The notes under the pieces are model-generated. The model was not told where the DNA came from. It saw only the letters and a list, made by a program, of their open reading frames with translations, and searched no databases. Below are positions 36,611 through 64,000 of a stretch of 64,000 bases of DNA, piece by piece. The stretch's first letter is position 1; each line of letters opens with the position of its first letter. Source of the stretch: Luidia sarsii (taxonomy: Eukaryota > Echinodermata > Asteroidea > Paxillosida > Luidiidae); assembly GCA_949987565.1 (NCBI GenBank), contig OX465119.1, positions 12,817,119-12,881,118 on the forward strand, in the 5' to 3' direction. The translations under genes were made by a program, and so were the position numbers.

Positions 36611-37788
36611 AGTTTTTGTGTTAACTCTTCATTGTTAGTCGTCCACAGTTTGCATTTTGCAAGTTTGTCGTATTTCATTGGATACCTTGAATTTGAATAC
36701 ATCTTCAACACGGAAGCCCCCCCTCCCCTCGCTGAGCTTAGCTGTTCTCCCATGCCTGTTGGTCGTCTTCTTTGAAGATGGCTTGAAGAAACGGGTGGAG
36801 AGGATGCCGAGGCCAGAGCTTTGCGCCTTGGCTTGCAAGAAGCCCTTTGTGTCCGTATTGCGGATAAGCCACTCCTTGGTGTAGAGTGCTGTATGCCCAC
36901 TGACCTTGCATTCCGCACAGTGGCTATGTTGAGTGCAGGAGTTTTGAACTGTTGGGCTTATCTTTAAGATTGTGCAAGGTCCTTCAGTGTTGGGGTTAGG
37001 GATAAGGACAGGGTTAGGGGTAGTCCATTCCAACCTTTACCCTACATTAATTAAACCCTATCCCCCGCCAAAACATTGAAATTTAAAACTGCCAGGGATC
37101 TTGCGCAATTTTAACGATCACATGAAGGTTCCAACCGTTCCAACTCCTGGATTCACCAAGGGGCCTTGCACAATCTTAAAGATTGTCATAATTTGGACTT
37201 AAGTGTGGGTTTTGTCAAGGGATTATCCATCCAAACTCCGAATAAAGGGCCCATGGTGTGTCGTCAGTGGAGCATAGCGGGACCGTGTGTGTACAGTGTT
37301 TCCGAGTAGCCCCTGTACTGACAACCTTTGACCTAGGCCTACTTTGACCGCAGACTAGCCTGCACTTCAGGCAGTCTTTGAGGTGGTCAGGCAGGCAGTG
37401 GGTGTAATCCCACTGCCTGTCCGACCACCATTGGGCTGTGAGACATGCCATCATGCTGTCTCCTGTGGCAGCGTGCTATCCCTCAATCATCCACCAATAG
37501 CGCAGTTGTCGCCACTAATCTGACAATTCATGCGTCAACTTGCATCAAAACAGGTCTTTGTCACGCTTGAACATATTGCTTTCAGTTCAAGGCTGAAGAG
37601 AGTCTTTGTTTAAAACGTGGACAATAGTGGTGCCCGGATTCGGAGGGCCCGGGCGCGTAGCAACACCAGCGGCACTCCGAATTCTGGGGTTCCGGCGAGA
37701 AGTGGATAATGCCTGGGCTCATGCTTAGGGAACCAGTCCCAAACCAAAGGTAGCCTCTTTGATTCAACTCTGTGGCTTGACTTCCAAG

Positions 37789-38095
37789 GCAGTGGCTAGT
37801 TGCCAGTAGCTAGTGGCCAGTGGCCAGTGGCTAGTGGCCAGTGGCTAGTTGCCAGTAGCTAGTGGCCAGTGGCTAGTGGCCAGTGGCTAGTTGCCAGTAG
37901 CTAGTGGCCAGTGGCTAGTTGCCAGTAGCTAGTGGCCAGTGGCCAGTATCTAGTGGCCAGTGGCTAGTTGCCAGTAGCTAGTGGCCAGTGGCTAGTGGCC
38001 ATTGGCTAGTTGCCAGTAGCTAGTGGCCGGTGGCCAGTGGCCAGTGGTTAGTTGCCAGTAGCTAGTGGCCAGTGGCTAGTACCTAGTACAGTTGC
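37789..38095. repeat. Minisatellite AGTGGCCAGTGGCTAGTTGC
   Basis: Interleaved 7-bp modules (AGTGGCC, AGTGGCT, AGTTGCC, AGTAGCT) form higher-order units of 28-56 bp, about 240 bp before the first GREB1 coding exon. Confidence 0.92.
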
Positions 38096-38335
38096 CTATT
38101 CAAGCACCATCAGGTCACCTTAATCTGTTGTGCTGTTACAAGGACAGCCAATCGTCTGGAAAAAGAAAACCAGCAAACGAAACATTTTTAACCTCAACAC
38201 TGTTAAGTAGCAGTAAAACTCCACATGTTCTGAGGCACTGACCGATCCATTCGGCCGTTTGACAATCTGACCTAGTCACCTCGCTTGAACGATCTTCTGT
38301 TTTCTCCCAAATCTGTTCTGTTATACTTGTAGACA

Positions 38336-64000
<25,665 letters not shown>

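Larger units (their letters stand above)
28091..38332 (+). other. Gene-poor interval upstream of GREB1 coding exons
   Basis: No coding exon is supported. It holds S1 and S2 elements, minisatellites and AT-rich sequence. Two GC-rich patches with good splice donors (28960-29485 and 30200-31000) are candidate GREB1 first exons. Confidence 0.5.

Noticed and set aside
36990..37025. Interstitial telomere-like GGGTTAGGG sequence
   Set aside because: Only two or three imperfect units, not a tandem (TTAGGG)n tract.

Overview
This window is animal nuclear DNA. It shows GT-AG introns, GC-rich exons in AT-rich introns, several families of short non-autonomous transposons, tRNA-derived SINEs and very large micro/minisatellites. 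The four recognisable genes are single-copy animal genes close to their vertebrate orthologs. GREB1 together with this repeat content suggests an invertebrate deuterostome (echinoderm, hemichordate or cephalochordate). The species cannot be fixed from the sequence alone.

Layout: (1) 1-851 (+), the last two coding exons of an unrecognised gene, followed by a long AT-rich stretch that is probably its 3' UTR, with poly(A) signals near 7.3 kb. (2) 7.9-13.9 kb (-), a mitochondrial fission regulator (MTFR1/MTFR2/MTFR1L family), 489 aa in eight coding exons. (3) 15.8-19.2 kb (+), ARMC1, 287 aa in seven coding exons; it is head-to-head with MTFR across a compact shared promoter at about 14.2 kb. (4) 21.2-27.4 kb (-), EIF3I, a complete 325 aa in nine coding exons, tail-to-tail with ARMC1. 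(5) 27.4-38.3 kb, a gene-poor interval with two candidate promoter/5'-UTR regions. (6) 38.3-64.0 kb (+), the 5' 22 coding exons (1557 codons in one open frame) of a GREB1/GREB1L ortholog, which runs off the window just after a P-loop motif.

Exon models were built by hand from reading frame, splice signals and remembered family homology. All phases are consistent across every junction. ARMC1 and MTFR proteins act together at the mitochondrial surface, so their shared promoter is a biologically coherent pair. EIF3I is a core translation-initiation WD40 subunit, and GREB1 is a transcription-cofactor family with a permuted helicase-like and a glycosyltransferase-like region.

The most unusual material is in the repeats. 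One SINE-like family (here S1, about 12 copies) has target-site duplications of 13-15 bp, and almost every copy is a 5'-truncated element folded back on itself as a hairpin, with a different fold centre each time. The fold point lies next to a stem-loop followed by GAAACGTC. A second, tRNA-headed family (S2) shares this module. It resembles the central core of a hammerhead ribozyme, or a conserved SINE central domain. Other notable points are a 79-bp duplication that doubles a splice acceptor in GREB1, a GC-AG intron, a GREB1 intron made almost wholly of an S1 hairpin, and hAT-, MULE-, piggyBac- and pogo-like MITEs, some nested.
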